Part shown: in pieces, positions 41,375 through 50,331 of the stretch
Layout: the number at the start of each line of letters is the position of its first letter
How positions within the stretch are numbered: position 1 is the stretch's first letter
Assembly: GCA_964641155.1 (NCBI GenBank)
Contig: CAZXJO010000005.1
Location: 1-64,000 of the forward strand
Length of the DNA stretch: 64,000 nucleotides
Source of the DNA: DTCV01 sp964641155
GTDB taxonomy: Archaea; Thermoproteota; Thermoprotei_A; Sulfolobales; NBVN01
Direction of reading: 5' to 3'
The notes under the pieces: model-generated
Told to the model about the DNA's origin: nothing
Databases searched by the model: none
Seen by the model: only the letters and a program-made list of their open reading frames with translations
Made by a program: the position numbers and the translations under genes

Positions 41375-42603
41375 GTTCCTGTTAGTGCGGGGAGGTTTGG
41401 GGCTACATCCCGGTTGGGTTTAGCCCCGGGCGGGGTCTCCAGCCCATTACCCCTATCCCGTGCGGGACTTGGGGTTATGAGTACGTTGTATGCTCCTACT
41501 AGGTCTGCGTTGGGTGCCTTGTTTAGAGTGGTGCATTTGAAGAGCCCTCTCCTTATTCTCACTCCACACCCGTTTCCGTGTATTGGACATGTTTGGGAGG
41601 TGTGTGCTTCGTTGACGTATATGACTGTTATTCCATACTCCTCTGATACCTCGCTAATCCTCTTGAGGAGGTAGTTGTATGTCCACACGTGGGCGTTGTT
41701 GAAGTCCCCGTTTCTCTGAGCTATGTGTTTAGGATAACCCACTTTGACAGTAGATACCCCGACCTCATATAGCCACTCCAACACCCTCCTGACATAGTTA
41801 TTGATGTAGTTCTTGACCTGCCTCCTCTACCTACCATACATCCTCCTAAGCCTTCGGGAGGTGTGTAGTCCATAACGGTTCAGTGTGGACTGGTATTCTG
41901 CTATCTTCCCCCTCCAGTAGTGGGAGATTGACTTCAGTGGCCTGCCATTCACTAGTAGTGTGGAGCCGTCCTCTGCATACACAGCCATGAGGTTGTTAAT
42001 ACCGATATCTACACCAGCTACCAGGCTACCCCTAGGCTGTCTAGATGTCTTGGTGAACACTCCCCTCACAGCTTTCTCAGAGACCTCGAAGGAGATGTGT
42101 GCATACCACTTCCTCCTGTCTGGGTTGTAGTGTATTTCCATGCGCCCTTGTTTTCCTTTTAAGTGGATTAGTCCCTTGTACTCCACTATTATTCGTCCAA
42201 TAGCTCCGAGTCCTCTTATGACTGGCTTATCACCATCTATTTTGTACTGGCCGTTTCTGAGAATAGTCCAGAGGGTTCTCTTACCTGCTTTCTTTCTATA
42301 GCCTGGTGGGCTAACCTCGGCTATGTAGGGAGGTAGCTTACCCTCCTTCCTCAGCTTTAACATGCTGAAGAAGCTCCTCCAAGCATCATCATTCTTATTC
42401 AGTACTTGCTGTGCTGTTGCCGAGCCTACCAGTAGCTTGCACCTCTCGTAGAACTCCTTCTACGTATACTTTAAATCCACACCCATCTTCTCGAAGAACG
42501 ATCTACGCCTGGCATAATTGACTTCGTTCCAGAGCTTGGCTGATAGACAACAGAGTACTTTAAGCTTGTCCTCGACCTCACTATCAACTACTAGCTCTAC
42601 CAT
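41362..42603 (-). pseudogene. tnpB: TnpB RNA-guided nuclease gene with two in-frame amber codons
   Basis: One continuous frame runs from ATG 42603 to TAG 41364, 413 codons, with TAG at 42462-42460 (codon 48, after DLKYT) and at 41829-41827 (codon 259, after RRMYGR). No frameshift is present. All RuvC-type residues are kept: Asp in AGVDIGINNLMAVY, Glu in TVIYVNEAHTSQTCP and Asp in NADLVGAYNVL. The four-Cys zinc finger region (TCPIHGNGCGVRI, FKC) has lost its usual fourth position or shifted it. TnpB uses the omega RNA to cut DNA and keep the element in place. Without amber readthrough the protein is not made, so I class it as a pseudogene. Confidence 0.85.
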
Positions 42604-42614
42604 GCTCGCTCTCT

Positions 42615-42956
42615 TCACTTCTCCCTCGCCCACTGTTCCTCAATGTACTTCTTAACGACCTCGGCAGTCACGTTCCCGACAGTTACCACGAAGTAGTTCC
42701 TACTCCATAGTTTCCCATGGACAACCCTGGACTTCAACTCTGGGAACCTCTGTAGTATTCGCCTCGCACTCTTACCCTTGAGGTAGTTCACTACGTATGC
42801 AGGGGAATGCCTTGGAGGGCATAGGGCGAGGACATGGACATGGTCGGGCATGACCTCCAAAGCTAGCTCCTCACAACCCAGCTCACTGAGTATCTCCCGC
42901 AAGACCTCCCCGGTGTATTCCGCAACCTCACCGACCCGACAACCTCCCTCCCCCAA
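42615..42956 (-). pseudogene. tnpA: Y1 transposase TnpA (IS200-type), N-terminal part lost
   Basis: The 113-residue frame has the HUH motif MPDHVHVLALCPP near residue 35, HGKLWSRNYFVVTVGN near 80 and the catalytic tyrosine in VKKYIEEQWA at the C-terminus. Intact family members have about 130-140 residues and start with a KYRRxVL-type strand; here the recognisable part starts at VGEVAEYTGEVLREIL, after a TTG start with a Gly-rich, unrelated leader. A different frame upstream (ATG 43040, MSYQKPHQYVEDFVEGVL) runs into it and seems to belong to another gene. The protein cuts and joins single-stranded DNA at the element ends; this copy is probably dead. Confidence 0.75.
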
Positions 42957-43330
42957 TCCAACCCCAACTCCCGCCTCACTTTATGCAATACACCCTCAAC
43001 GAAATCCTCAACATATTGATGAGGCTTCTGATATGACATGAATAAACCCCTAAGAGTACTCTATTTAGGTGACTCAAATATCTTCGTCGATTCTCTGCCA
43101 AGCCATTCTATGCGTAGTCTAGGTAGTGCTAGTACTCCATCATTATAGTCATAGTTTTGAACGTTCTAGATATCTAGGCAAGATCTGCAGAGGTATATTC
43201 TCGTTCTAAAGCCTCTTTGATTTTTCTTCAGCATCCCTCAACCTTTTGACGAGCTCGGTATAGCTAAGAGAGCCTCCTTCCGTCTGATGGATTTCTCGAC
43301 ACATCTGACAACGTTTTAGGGTTGATATGC
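42957..43330 (-). pseudogene. Remnants of one or two unknown genes upstream of the IS element
   Basis: Minus-strand pieces look protein-coding but are in different frames: YTELVKRLRDAEEKSKRL (to a stop at 43208), then LALPRLRIEWLGRESTKIFE ending at TAG 43063-43061. After 20 bases comes an ATG at 43040 with MSYQKPHQYVEDFVEGVL, then HKVRRELGLDWGREVV, which is cut off where tnpA begins. This suggests a small gene pair whose second member was truncated at the IS junction. I do not recognise either. The rest of the interval up to the tRNA shows nothing. Confidence 0.4.
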
Positions 43331-43421
43331 CAGCACTTCAGCTGTTGCTTTCAGCGCCTATTTATCTCCGACGAAGGCTGGTAAGCACTGAATTGCGCCC
43401 TTAACGTAAGTTTCAGTGGGT

Positions 43422-43534
43422 TGGTGCGGGGGGTGGGATTCGAACCCACGCAGGCCTACGCCATCGGGTCTCCTACTCAGCAGCCGGAAGAGGTCTTAAG
43501 CCCGACCCCTTTGACCTAGCTCGGGCACCCCCGC
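43422..43534 (-). tRNA. tRNA-Leu(TAA) with intron, CCA encoded
   Basis: On the minus strand GCGGGGG (from 43534) pairs with CCCCCGC (43432-43426), A73 is 43425 and CCA follows to 43422. The anticodon stem TCGGG/CCCGA holds anticodon TAA (43498-43496). A 25-base intron (43494-43470) follows position 37. A long variable arm is present. A TATA-like AAATTTAAACCC lies about 25-35 bases upstream. The RNA is a close paralogue of tRNA-Leu(CAA) at 23032. Confidence 0.93.
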
Positions 43535-43667
43535 ACCATATAAGTAGTTAATACATAGGGTTTAAATTTATTAGCTAGGATTTGAGGGGGCAGGTTTTGA
43601 ATGTTTGGGAGGATCCCCTCATCAACTCATGTTGAACTCCTTGGTCAACTTTTCTGATTCCCCAAAA

Positions 43668-44846
43668 CTAATCGATGGGTGTGGGTTCCGGCACCTCTTT
43701 AAGTTGGCTCAACACGTATTCCCGGATTTCGTGCGGTTTCGGTAGCTCAGTAACTAGCCTACCTCCGTCTAGGTACAGCTTCAATGCGTCGGTGAAGCAC
43801 CTCCTAGGTGTTGAGTTCCAAGGAACAACCTCGTAGTCCAGCACGGAACATCTATACAATTTCTTACCCCCAGGTAGCTTACCCCTCTTCGATATCGGAA
43901 TCCACTCACCACCCTTCCTCACCTCAACTATGTCGGCACCTATATCAACCGACTGCGGAAACGCCACTGATGTGCCTACCCCGAATATGTCCACCACATC
44001 CCTCAACTGATGCACTGACCTCTCACTTATCCCACCGCTGGCAACTATCTTAACGTGTTTGTATCCGAGGAGGTCTAACGTCCACCTCACCTCCTTAATT
44101 ATTTCCCTGAAGTTCCCCCTCCTACTGCTGGGGGTGTCCAGCCTGACCCCAAATAGCTTCTTACCCAACGTGTTAGCGGCTTTAACAGCCTCCATCCTCT
44201 CATCCTCAAACGTGTCCACTAAAGCTATCCTAGGGACGTCCTCAGGGATGACCTCATCAAACGCTTTCCAAGCCTCGACGTTATCCCCGAAGACAACTAT
44301 GAGGGAGTGGGGCATGGTGCCAGAGGGCTTAATCCCTAAGAACTCCTCGCTCAGCACCCCTGAAACTCCTTCGAACCCCCCTATAAACGCCGACCTATCA
44401 AGCATAGGGGCTAATGACGGATACGCAGACCTCAACCCGAAGAATATGAACTTATTATTAATGCCTAACCTCTTAATCCTTGCTGCCTTAGTGGCCACAC
44501 TGCTTGAATGCCTCAAAATACCTAATACCGCAGTCTCCAACTCAACGAAATCCACGTACCTCCCCTCAACAACCATTATAGGTATCGAAGGGTCGAGAGG
44601 AACTAAGGTACCTTCAGGTATGGAGTAAACCCTCACAGGCCTCTGGGATAGAACCTTTAAGGCTTCCTCCAAACCAGTGTACACGATCCACTCATAACCC
44701 TTAGGGGCCCCGTTAACGTGGAATTCTAACCTGACCTCAACATCTGAAAGACCCTTCTTAATTAGTATCTCCTTAGTCCTGACGAAATATATGTCGGTGA
44801 CCTTGCCGCTCAGTATGTCGTTCTCGGATGCCGTATATAGCCTCAT
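43668..44846 (-). CDS. pncB: Nicotinate phosphoribosyltransferase
   Basis: About 392 residues from ATG 44846. The archaeal-type NAPRTase blocks are visible: SSVATKAARIKRLG near 135, AFIGGFEGVSGVLSEEFLGI near 165, GTMPHSLIVVFGD with the catalytic His near 185, LVDTFEDERMEAV near 220, and IVASGGISERSVHQLRDVVD near 275 for phosphoribosyl binding. It joins nicotinate and PRPP in the NAD salvage (Preiss-Handler) path. The gene is about 130 bp after the tRNA-Leu gene start, divergent in regulation, with a small hypothetical gene upstream on the same strand. No damage is seen. Confidence 0.92.
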   Translation of the reverse strand: MRLYTASENDILSGKVTDIYFVRTKEILIKKGLSDVEVRLEFHVNGAPKGYEWIVYTGLEEALKVLSQRPVRVYSIPEGTLVPLDPSIPIMVVEGRYVDFVELETAVLGILRHSSSVATKAARIKRLGINNKFIFFGLRSAYPSLAPMLDRSAFIGGFEGVSGVLSEEFLGIKPSGTMPHSLIVVFGDNVEAWKAFDEVIPEDVPRIALVDTFEDERMEAVKAANTLGKKLFGVRLDTPSSRRGNFREIIKEVRWTLDLLGYKHVKIVASGGISERSVHQLRDVVDIFGVGTSVAFPQSVDIGADIVEVRKGGEWIPISKRGKLPGGKKLYRCSVLDYEVVPWNSTPRRCFTDALKLYLDGGRLVTELPKPHEIREYVLSQLKEVPEPTPID

Positions 44847-44899
44847 CACTCATTACCAAGACATAATTAACAACCCTAAATATTTAACCTTTTTAATCC

Positions 44900-45274
44900 T
44901 CACGAAGCATTAAACCAGCTGATAAGCGATTCCACGTCCTCATCTGAAATAACGTTGAAATCCCTTAACTCCCTAACCCTCTCAACGAATTCCTTCAGAG
45001 GCAGTATGAGGGCAGCATCATCCCCCACCTCTATGACTACGTCATCCAACATGAAGAACTCCAGATAACTTCCGTCCCTTAAAACTATGTTAATAGACTT
45101 AACATCGATTGAGTCCATTAAATTCCTCAGCAAGCACTGCCCACATCCATCTAAAACACTGTTCTCACTTAAAAAAGGTGTGTAAGGTATGTCAGACCTG
45201 CAGATGCCTTTACATGAGTCGTAAAATTCATCCAAACTACTCAGCAATACCTTCTCAAGATCCTCTAACTTCAT
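44900..45274 (-). CDS. Hypothetical acidic protein with clustered cysteines
   Basis: About 124 residues from ATG 45274. The N-terminal half has four cysteines: DSCKGICRSDIPY near residue 22 and LDGCGQCLLRN near 45. This could form a zinc or FeS site. The C-terminal half is acidic with alternating strands (LEFFMLDDVVIEVGDDAALI) and a helix ending ISWFNAS. I recognise no family. The gene is between pncB, same strand, 53 bp downstream, and the divergent hydrogenase operon. A role in hydrogenase maturation could be imagined from position but nothing in the sequence supports it. Confidence 0.6.
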   Translation of the reverse strand: MKLEDLEKVLLSSLDEFYDSCKGICRSDIPYTPFLSENSVLDGCGQCLLRNLMDSIDVKSINIVLRDGSYLEFFMLDDVVIEVGDDAALILPLKEFVERVRELRDFNVISDEDVESLISWFNAS

Positions 45275-45334
45275 CAAACACACCAGGTATATGATGATGT
45301 ACGAACTTTTAAGGAGTAAATAAATACGGTAGGT

Positions 45335-45360
45335 GATTTTATATTAACACTTTGTTTATA
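45335..45360 (+). promoter_or_regulatory. Likely promoter region of the hydrogenase operon
   Basis: The 157-bp gap between the divergent genes is AT-rich, with TTTTATATTAAC (about 45337-45348) and TTTATAAATTAATT (45355-45368) as TATA-like elements on the plus strand. No operator repeat is evident. The first hydrogenase gene starts with TTG at 45441. Confidence 0.45.
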
Positions 45361-45440
45361 AATTAATTGAAAACGTACTCTTCAACTAAGACGGGGTAAA
45401 GGATAAATTAGGATATTCGTAATAGTTAGGGGTATATCAA

Positions 45441-46514
45441 TTGTCCTTAACAGGCCTGTACGTAGGCAGTCCTAACTCGCTATCCATTATATTCACTTAC
45501 CTCCAAAACCTTGGTTACACCGTAGTAGGTCACAAGGTGGTCAACAATTCCTTAAGACTTGATGTCGTAGAACATATTAAGGACATCGCCGCAGGGGTTG
45601 AGGACGTACAGAACCCGGGTAGATATAAACTCCTGCCTGGGAACACGTACAGACATGGCCCGGACTCACCTAAAAAATTTCTCTACCCGCCCAAACTCCC
45701 GCTGTTTAAATTAACACCTGATTGGAACGTCTTAAAAGAGGAAATACCGGATGTCAAGCTGGCGTTATTCGGTGTGAAGCCGTGCGACCTAGCATCTATT
45801 AAAGTCCTCGATAGGGTTCTAAGAGATGTAGACGAACTATACACACGTCTCAGGGATGAGATGGCCATCATAGTTGAGAACTGCACCACGCCCGGCAATA
45901 CGTGCTTCTGTGCTACGATGGGTACAGGACCCAGGGCGAGGAGTTCCTTCGACATAGCATATACGAGAGTTGGTGATAAGTTGGTGATTGAGGCTGGAAG
46001 TGAGTTAGGGCTAAAGCTGCTCAATCAATTGGAGGTGGAACCCATCGATGACTCAACATATGCTGATTTCGAGGCGGCAATACGTAACGCTACTTCGAAA
46101 GCTAGGGCTAACTTCGACATTGAAAACTTACCTGAACTACTTGAGCTAAACATCAAGAGCGGCGTGTATGATGAAGTATCTAAGAGGTGTCTTGGCTGCG
46201 CTAACTGCAACATGGTGTGTCCCACATGCTTCTGCTTTGATGTCCTAGACATACCTATGATAGATGGGTCTGCTGAGAGGGTCAGGGTGTGGGACGGCTG
46301 CCTGAACTACAATTACGCTCAAGTAGCTGGGGGGCACTTTAGACCCAGCTTATGGGCCAGATACAGGCACTTCGTACTCCACAAATTTACCTATTGGATT
46401 AAGCAGTTCGGTACCTTCGGATGCGTGGGTTGCGGGAGGTGCATCACGTGGTGCCCGACAGGCATAGACATCAGGGAGACCGTTGTAAAAGTTCTTAAGG
46501 GTGTTACGATATGA
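45441..46514 (+). CDS. hydB: Group 3b NiFe (sulf)hydrogenase beta subunit, FeS protein
   Basis: The 357-residue protein starts at TTG 45441. Features are FGVKPCDLASIKVLDRVL near 112, a first region CTTPGNTCFCATMGTGP near 152, and two C-terminal cluster motifs, CLGCANCNMVCPTCFCFDV near 250 and CVGCGRCITWCPTGIDI near 330. These fit the HydB/ShyB subunit of the soluble sulfhydrogenases of Pyrococcus, which passes electrons between the flavin subunit and the NiFe module. It overlaps hydG by 4 bp. The four genes hydB-hydG-hydD-hydA keep the Pyrococcus order. Confidence 0.9.
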   Translation: MSLTGLYVGSPNSLSIIFTYLQNLGYTVVGHKVVNNSLRLDVVEHIKDIAAGVEDVQNPGRYKLLPGNTYRHGPDSPKKFLYPPKLPLFKLTPDWNVLKEEIPDVKLALFGVKPCDLASIKVLDRVLRDVDELYTRLRDEMAIIVENCTTPGNTCFCATMGTGPRARSSFDIAYTRVGDKLVIEAGSELGLKLLNQLEVEPIDDSTYADFEAAIRNATSKARANFDIENLPELLELNIKSGVYDEVSKRCLGCANCNMVCPTCFCFDVLDIPMIDGSAERVRVWDGCLNYNYAQVAGGHFRPSLWARYRHFVLHKFTYWIKQFGTFGCVGCGRCITWCPTGIDIRETVVKVLKGVTI

Positions 46515-47344
46515 TAAGGAAAACAACTAAGAGTTTAATCTCCCTGAAGGCCCCAATCACTAAAGTAGTGCATGAGACTTGGAACGTTAGAACGTACTAT
46601 ATTAAGTTACCTGAAGATGTAGAGCTACCTAAGCCAGGGCAGTTCGACATGCTATACATCCATGGCGTTGGTGAGGTACCGATATCAGTTAGCGACGTAT
46701 TCTACGACGAAAGAGTGGTCGCACATACTGTGAGGTTTGCTGGGTCTGTGACACAAGCGTTCTCAGTCTTGAAGGAGGGGGATATCATCGGCTTCAGAGG
46801 TCCCTACGGTATTGGGTGGCCCTTAAACTTAGTACAGGGTAAGGATCTCGTACTGATTGCTGGTGGAATAGGTCTACCACCACTGAGACCTGTCATAAGG
46901 GAGGTGGCACGCAGTAGGGGTCTGTACGGCAGGCTAATAATACTGTACGGGGCTAGGACCCCCAAAGACCTACTCTACGCTTACGAATACGACCATTACT
47001 CATCAATACCTGGTACAGAATTACGTATAACTGTTGATAACCCGGACGACAGTTGGGGCGGTAGGACTGGCGTAGTGACTGGACTGATAAAAGAGGTCGA
47101 GGTCAACCCTGAAAATACTTACGTCTTCCTATGCGGTCCCGAAACAATGATGAGGTACGCTATAAAGGAACTCCTGGAGAAAGGGTTCAAAACCAATAAG
47201 ATATTCCTCTCATTAGAGAGGAGGATGAAGTGTGGGGTGGGCCTATGTGGACACTGCCAAATGGGTCCATACTTCGTGTGCGAACATGGACCAGTATTTC
47301 CGTTGTGGTTCATAAGTAAGTATTTCTGGGCGGATGAGATATGA
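46511..47344 (+). CDS. hydG: Group 3b NiFe (sulf)hydrogenase gamma subunit, FAD/NAD(P)H and 2Fe-2S
   Basis: The 277-residue protein is a ferredoxin-reductase type module: an FAD domain (about 15-105, KPGQFDMLYIHGVGEVPISV), an NAD(P) domain starting VLIAGGIGLPPLRPVIREV near 116, and a C-terminal cysteine cluster MKCGVGLCGHCQMGPYFVCE near 240 for a 2Fe-2S centre. It exchanges electrons with NAD(P)H. Overlaps of 4 bp on both sides (ATGA) show tight coupling with hydB and hydD. The assignment is strong. Confidence 0.92.
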   Translation: MIRKTTKSLISLKAPITKVVHETWNVRTYYIKLPEDVELPKPGQFDMLYIHGVGEVPISVSDVFYDERVVAHTVRFAGSVTQAFSVLKEGDIIGFRGPYGIGWPLNLVQGKDLVLIAGGIGLPPLRPVIREVARSRGLYGRLIILYGARTPKDLLYAYEYDHYSSIPGTELRITVDNPDDSWGGRTGVVTGLIKEVEVNPENTYVFLCGPETMMRYAIKELLEKGFKTNKIFLSLERRMKCGVGLCGHCQMGPYFVCEHGPVFPLWFISKYFWADEI

Positions 47345-48108
47345 AGAAGCTTAAGGTCGCTGTTTATAAGTTCTCCAGCTGCGACGGGTGTCAACTCCAG
47401 TTCCTCAACTTGGAGGATGAGCTACTGCAGCTCGTGGACCTAGTTGACTTCTCGTTATTTTACGAGGCTAGAACTATGGTTGAGCCAGGACCCTACGAAA
47501 TAAGCTTCGTGGAGGGCTCCGTCTCAACACCCCATGAGGTAGAGCTGGTGAAGAAGTTGAGGGAGGAGTCCAAGGTAGTGGTAGCTATAGGGGCGTGCGC
47601 AACTGCGGGAGGGATACAGGCACTGAGGAATTGGGCGAACACCAAGGAATTCCAACAGTACGTTTACCCAAGACCTGAGTGGATCGAGGCGTTGAAGAAC
47701 GCTGAACCAATATCCAGGTATATACAGGTGGATTACGAAATACGTGGGTGCCCCGTCAGCAAGGAACAACTACTCTCCTTCGTACTTCAGTACGTTAGAG
47801 GTAAGACGCCAGTATTACCTGTGAGCCCGCTATGTATCGAGTGCAAAATAGCTGGAAACGTATGCGTCTTAGTAAATGGTGGCCTGCCGTGCTTAGGACC
47901 TGTTACGATGGCAGGATGCGGTGCTATATGCCCCTCATACGGTAGGGGTTGCTACGGATGTTACGGACCCTCAATAAATTCGCGGGCTAAGACGTTAAAC
48001 AACTTGTTCAGGGAGTTAGGTCTAAAGCCTAAGGAGGTACAACTAATATTTAAGCAGTTCACGAGCTGGGCTAAAGAGTTTAAGGAGGTGGTGGAGGACT
48101 ATGAGTAG
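47341..48108 (+). CDS. hydD: Group 3b NiFe hydrogenase small (delta) subunit
   Basis: The 255-residue protein has the proximal cluster motif FSSCDGCQLQFLNLEDELL near residue 10 (CxxC), VVAIGACATAGGIQALRN near 85, RGCPVSKEQLL near 140, and a C-terminal ferredoxin-like part with CIECKIAGNVCVLVNGGLPC near 165 and CGAICPSYGRGCYGCYGP near 195. It carries three FeS clusters between the NiFe site and HydB. It overlaps hydA by 8 bp. The length is normal and all cluster ligands appear to be present. Confidence 0.93.
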   Translation: MKKLKVAVYKFSSCDGCQLQFLNLEDELLQLVDLVDFSLFYEARTMVEPGPYEISFVEGSVSTPHEVELVKKLREESKVVVAIGACATAGGIQALRNWANTKEFQQYVYPRPEWIEALKNAEPISRYIQVDYEIRGCPVSKEQLLSFVLQYVRGKTPVLPVSPLCIECKIAGNVCVLVNGGLPCLGPVTMAGCGAICPSYGRGCYGCYGPSINSRAKTLNNLFRELGLKPKEVQLIFKQFTSWAKEFKEVVEDYE

Positions 48109-49387
48109 GGTAATTAAGGTCGACTACTTAAGTAGGGTTGAGGGTGAGGGTAACCTATACATCGAGTTTGAAGGTGGTAAGCTATCAAGGGTTGAGGTAG
48201 GGATCTTCGAAGCCCCTAGATTCTTCGAAGCATTCCTAAGGGGTAGGAAGTATTTAGAAGTTCCCGACATAACTGCCAGGATCTGCGGCATATGCCCGGT
48301 GGCCTACATAATGAGTTCAAGCAGAGCTATAGAGAAGATACTTGATATAGATGTTGAGGAGTCTGTGAGGACCCTTAGGAGAATCATCTACTTAGGTGAG
48401 TACATCGAAAGCCACGTCCTCCACATACTCATGCTGCACGCGCCTGACTTCCTCGGCCAGGAATCTGTCCTAGGCATCGCGAGCAGGGACCCGGAAATAG
48501 TGAAGAAGGGTTTAAGACTTAAGAGCTGGGGCAATCAAGTGATGAGCGTTATAGGTGGTCGCCCAGTCCACCCAGTATCATGCAGGGTAGGGGGCTTCCA
48601 CAGAATTATAAGAAGGGATGAATTGGGGCCTTTGATTAAACGCGTTGATGAGGCGAAGAAATATGCTGAGGAACTGCTTAAGTGGGTTCTGAACCTGCGA
48701 ATACCTGATTTCAAAATTGATGCTGAGTACGTATCATTAAGGGGCGTGAAGGAGTACCCAATACTTCACGGTAGGGTAGTCTCGAATAAGGGTTTAGATG
48801 TATCTGAAGACGAATTCGAGGATCACATAACCGTTGAGCAAGTGAAGTACTCAACATCGCTCAGGTACAGGATTAAGGGCAGGGGTTGCTACGTAGTAGG
48901 CCCGATAGCTAGGTACAACAACAACTACGACCTGCTCAAACCGGAGGTTAGGGAAGTGATTGAAGCGCATGGCTACTCAGCACCCTTAAGCAATAGTTTC
49001 CAAAGCATAATAGCTAGGGCCGCTGAAACCTATCACGCAACTGTAGAGCTCGAAGAACTGCTTAGAACATATAAGGAGCCGACAAAGCCGTACGTTGATG
49101 GCACGGTTAAAGGAGGTGCGGGTGCCGCCATAACTGAAGCTCCTAGGGGGATGCTCTGCCACAGGTACGAGTTAAACGAGAAAGGGCACGTGGTGAACGC
49201 TAATATAATACCGCCAACCGCCCAAAACCTAGCCAGGATTGAGCGGGACCTCTTCGCACTCGGTGAGATGTTAGCTAGCTTGGACATTGCCAGCGCGCAG
49301 AGGCTTGCCGAACAAACGATAAGGAATTACGACCCATGTATCTCATGTTCAACCCACTTCATAAGAATCAAGTACATTTACAGATAA
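48101..49387 (+). CDS. hydA: Group 3b NiFe hydrogenase large (alpha) subunit
   Basis: The 428-residue protein has the L1 motif ITARICGICPVAYIMSSSRA near residue 59 and the L2 motif NYDPCISCSTHFIRIKYIYR at the C-terminus. These give the four cysteines that hold nickel and iron. The nine residues after the conserved His (FIRIKYIYR) form the tail expected to be removed by a maturation protease. No protease or hyp genes are in the window. The enzyme would oxidise or make hydrogen with NADP(H) and may reduce sulfur. It is the last gene of the operon; the next gene is convergent 13 bp away. Confidence 0.94.
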   Translation: MSRVIKVDYLSRVEGEGNLYIEFEGGKLSRVEVGIFEAPRFFEAFLRGRKYLEVPDITARICGICPVAYIMSSSRAIEKILDIDVEESVRTLRRIIYLGEYIESHVLHILMLHAPDFLGQESVLGIASRDPEIVKKGLRLKSWGNQVMSVIGGRPVHPVSCRVGGFHRIIRRDELGPLIKRVDEAKKYAEELLKWVLNLRIPDFKIDAEYVSLRGVKEYPILHGRVVSNKGLDVSEDEFEDHITVEQVKYSTSLRYRIKGRGCYVVGPIARYNNNYDLLKPEVREVIEAHGYSAPLSNSFQSIIARAAETYHATVELEELLRTYKEPTKPYVDGTVKGGAGAAITEAPRGMLCHRYELNEKGHVVNANIIPPTAQNLARIERDLFALGEMLASLDIASAQRLAEQTIRNYDPCISCSTHFIRIKYIYR

Positions 49388-49399
49388 CGGCGATGAAGC

Positions 49400-50218
49400 T
49401 CACACCATTTCTTTGGGTACCCCATCAGGCCTCACGGCTCTCAGCGGCCTTAAATTATGCTTCCTCAGTAACTCCTCCACATGCGGGTACATTATGACGT
49501 ACTCCCAATCAACATCCACTAACCTACTGTCCACACCTTTAAGCATCCTCACGAAGTTCACCACGGATTCATCACTGCTGAAACCCACCATAGCAGCCGC
49601 GTAGACGTTCCTACCGGCTTCGAAGCCTGCTGATATGAGGTTTTCAAGCGCCCTAACCTGGAGTTCGAAGAACTTAGGCTCAGCACCTGTTAACAAGCTA
49701 AATTCCTCAGGGGTTGTACCTTTAAATGAAACCCTAACTACTAAGTTACCGTAATTGGCTAGTTCCTTAGCGTAACCTGCATCATAACCAAGTAAAATTC
49801 CATTAGTCTCCAAGATGAAGATGTAATCGCTGCCTTCAAACATCTTAAGCAGCCCGAGTAGGTGTTTCTTAGAAATTGTAGGCTCAGCACCGCTCAACCT
49901 CACATACCTATATCCAAACCTCTCCGCAATATTGACCAACCTCGTATAAACGTCTTCAGGGGAGTATAACTCACCTACTGCGAAGTTGTTCCTAAACCTC
50001 CAAGACCAACAGAACTTACAGGTGAGGTTACATCCCACGACGTCAGCGGTCGCAACACCCCCGTACCACCTACCTCCGCGGAACCTGTAATACTTCCTCA
50101 ATTCTAAGTCGTCTGAACGTTTACACACCCTGCGGTACACACTTAATGAGACCTCCACAGGATCATAACCACTCGACCTAACGGTTCCCAAATAAGCTGC
50201 GCCCCTATACCTAACCAT
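49400..50218 (-). CDS. Radical SAM protein of unknown substrate
   Basis: The 272-residue protein has the cluster motif VVGCNLTCKFCWSWRFRNN near residue 60 (CX3CX2C with Trp), then YRYVRLSGAEPTISKKHLLG near 103 and IFILETNGILLGYDA near 132. This resembles activase-type or elongator-like archaeal radical SAM proteins. There are no extra C-terminal cysteines, so only one cluster is likely. A possible glycyl radical activase role is not supported by a partner gene here. It is convergent with hydA (13 bp apart), which is probably chance. The start is ATG 50218. The family is certain and the function unknown. Confidence 0.8.
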   Translation of the reverse strand: MVRYRGAAYLGTVRSSGYDPVEVSLSVYRRVCKRSDDLELRKYYRFRGGRWYGGVATADVVGCNLTCKFCWSWRFRNNFAVGELYSPEDVYTRLVNIAERFGYRYVRLSGAEPTISKKHLLGLLKMFEGSDYIFILETNGILLGYDAGYAKELANYGNLVVRVSFKGTTPEEFSLLTGAEPKFFELQVRALENLISAGFEAGRNVYAAAMVGFSSDESVVNFVRMLKGVDSRLVDVDWEYVIMYPHVEELLRKHNLRPLRAVRPDGVPKEMV

Positions 50219-50331
50219 TTCATTGAATTGATTTCAAAGGTAAAAAGTCTTAGGCAGTTGTGCAGTGAGTCAGCAACTACAAATAAGCAATGCCTTAGAT
50301 TTGATGTTACTACGTATGAACTCCTTCAGTG

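Larger units (their letters stand above)
41340..42956 (-). mobile_element. Damaged IS200/IS605-family element (tnpA plus tnpB)
   Basis: Adjacent minus-strand genes encode a Y1 transposase (TnpA, 42615-42956) and TnpB (41362-42603), the usual pair of IS605-type elements. An 8-bp hairpin with loop TTTA overlaps the tnpB stop codon, as at the right end of these elements. The left end is not defined: the N-terminal half of tnpA is missing or frameshifted. TnpB has two internal amber codons. The element therefore looks inactive or nearly so. The exact cleavage sites cannot be placed without a related intact copy. Confidence 0.85.
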
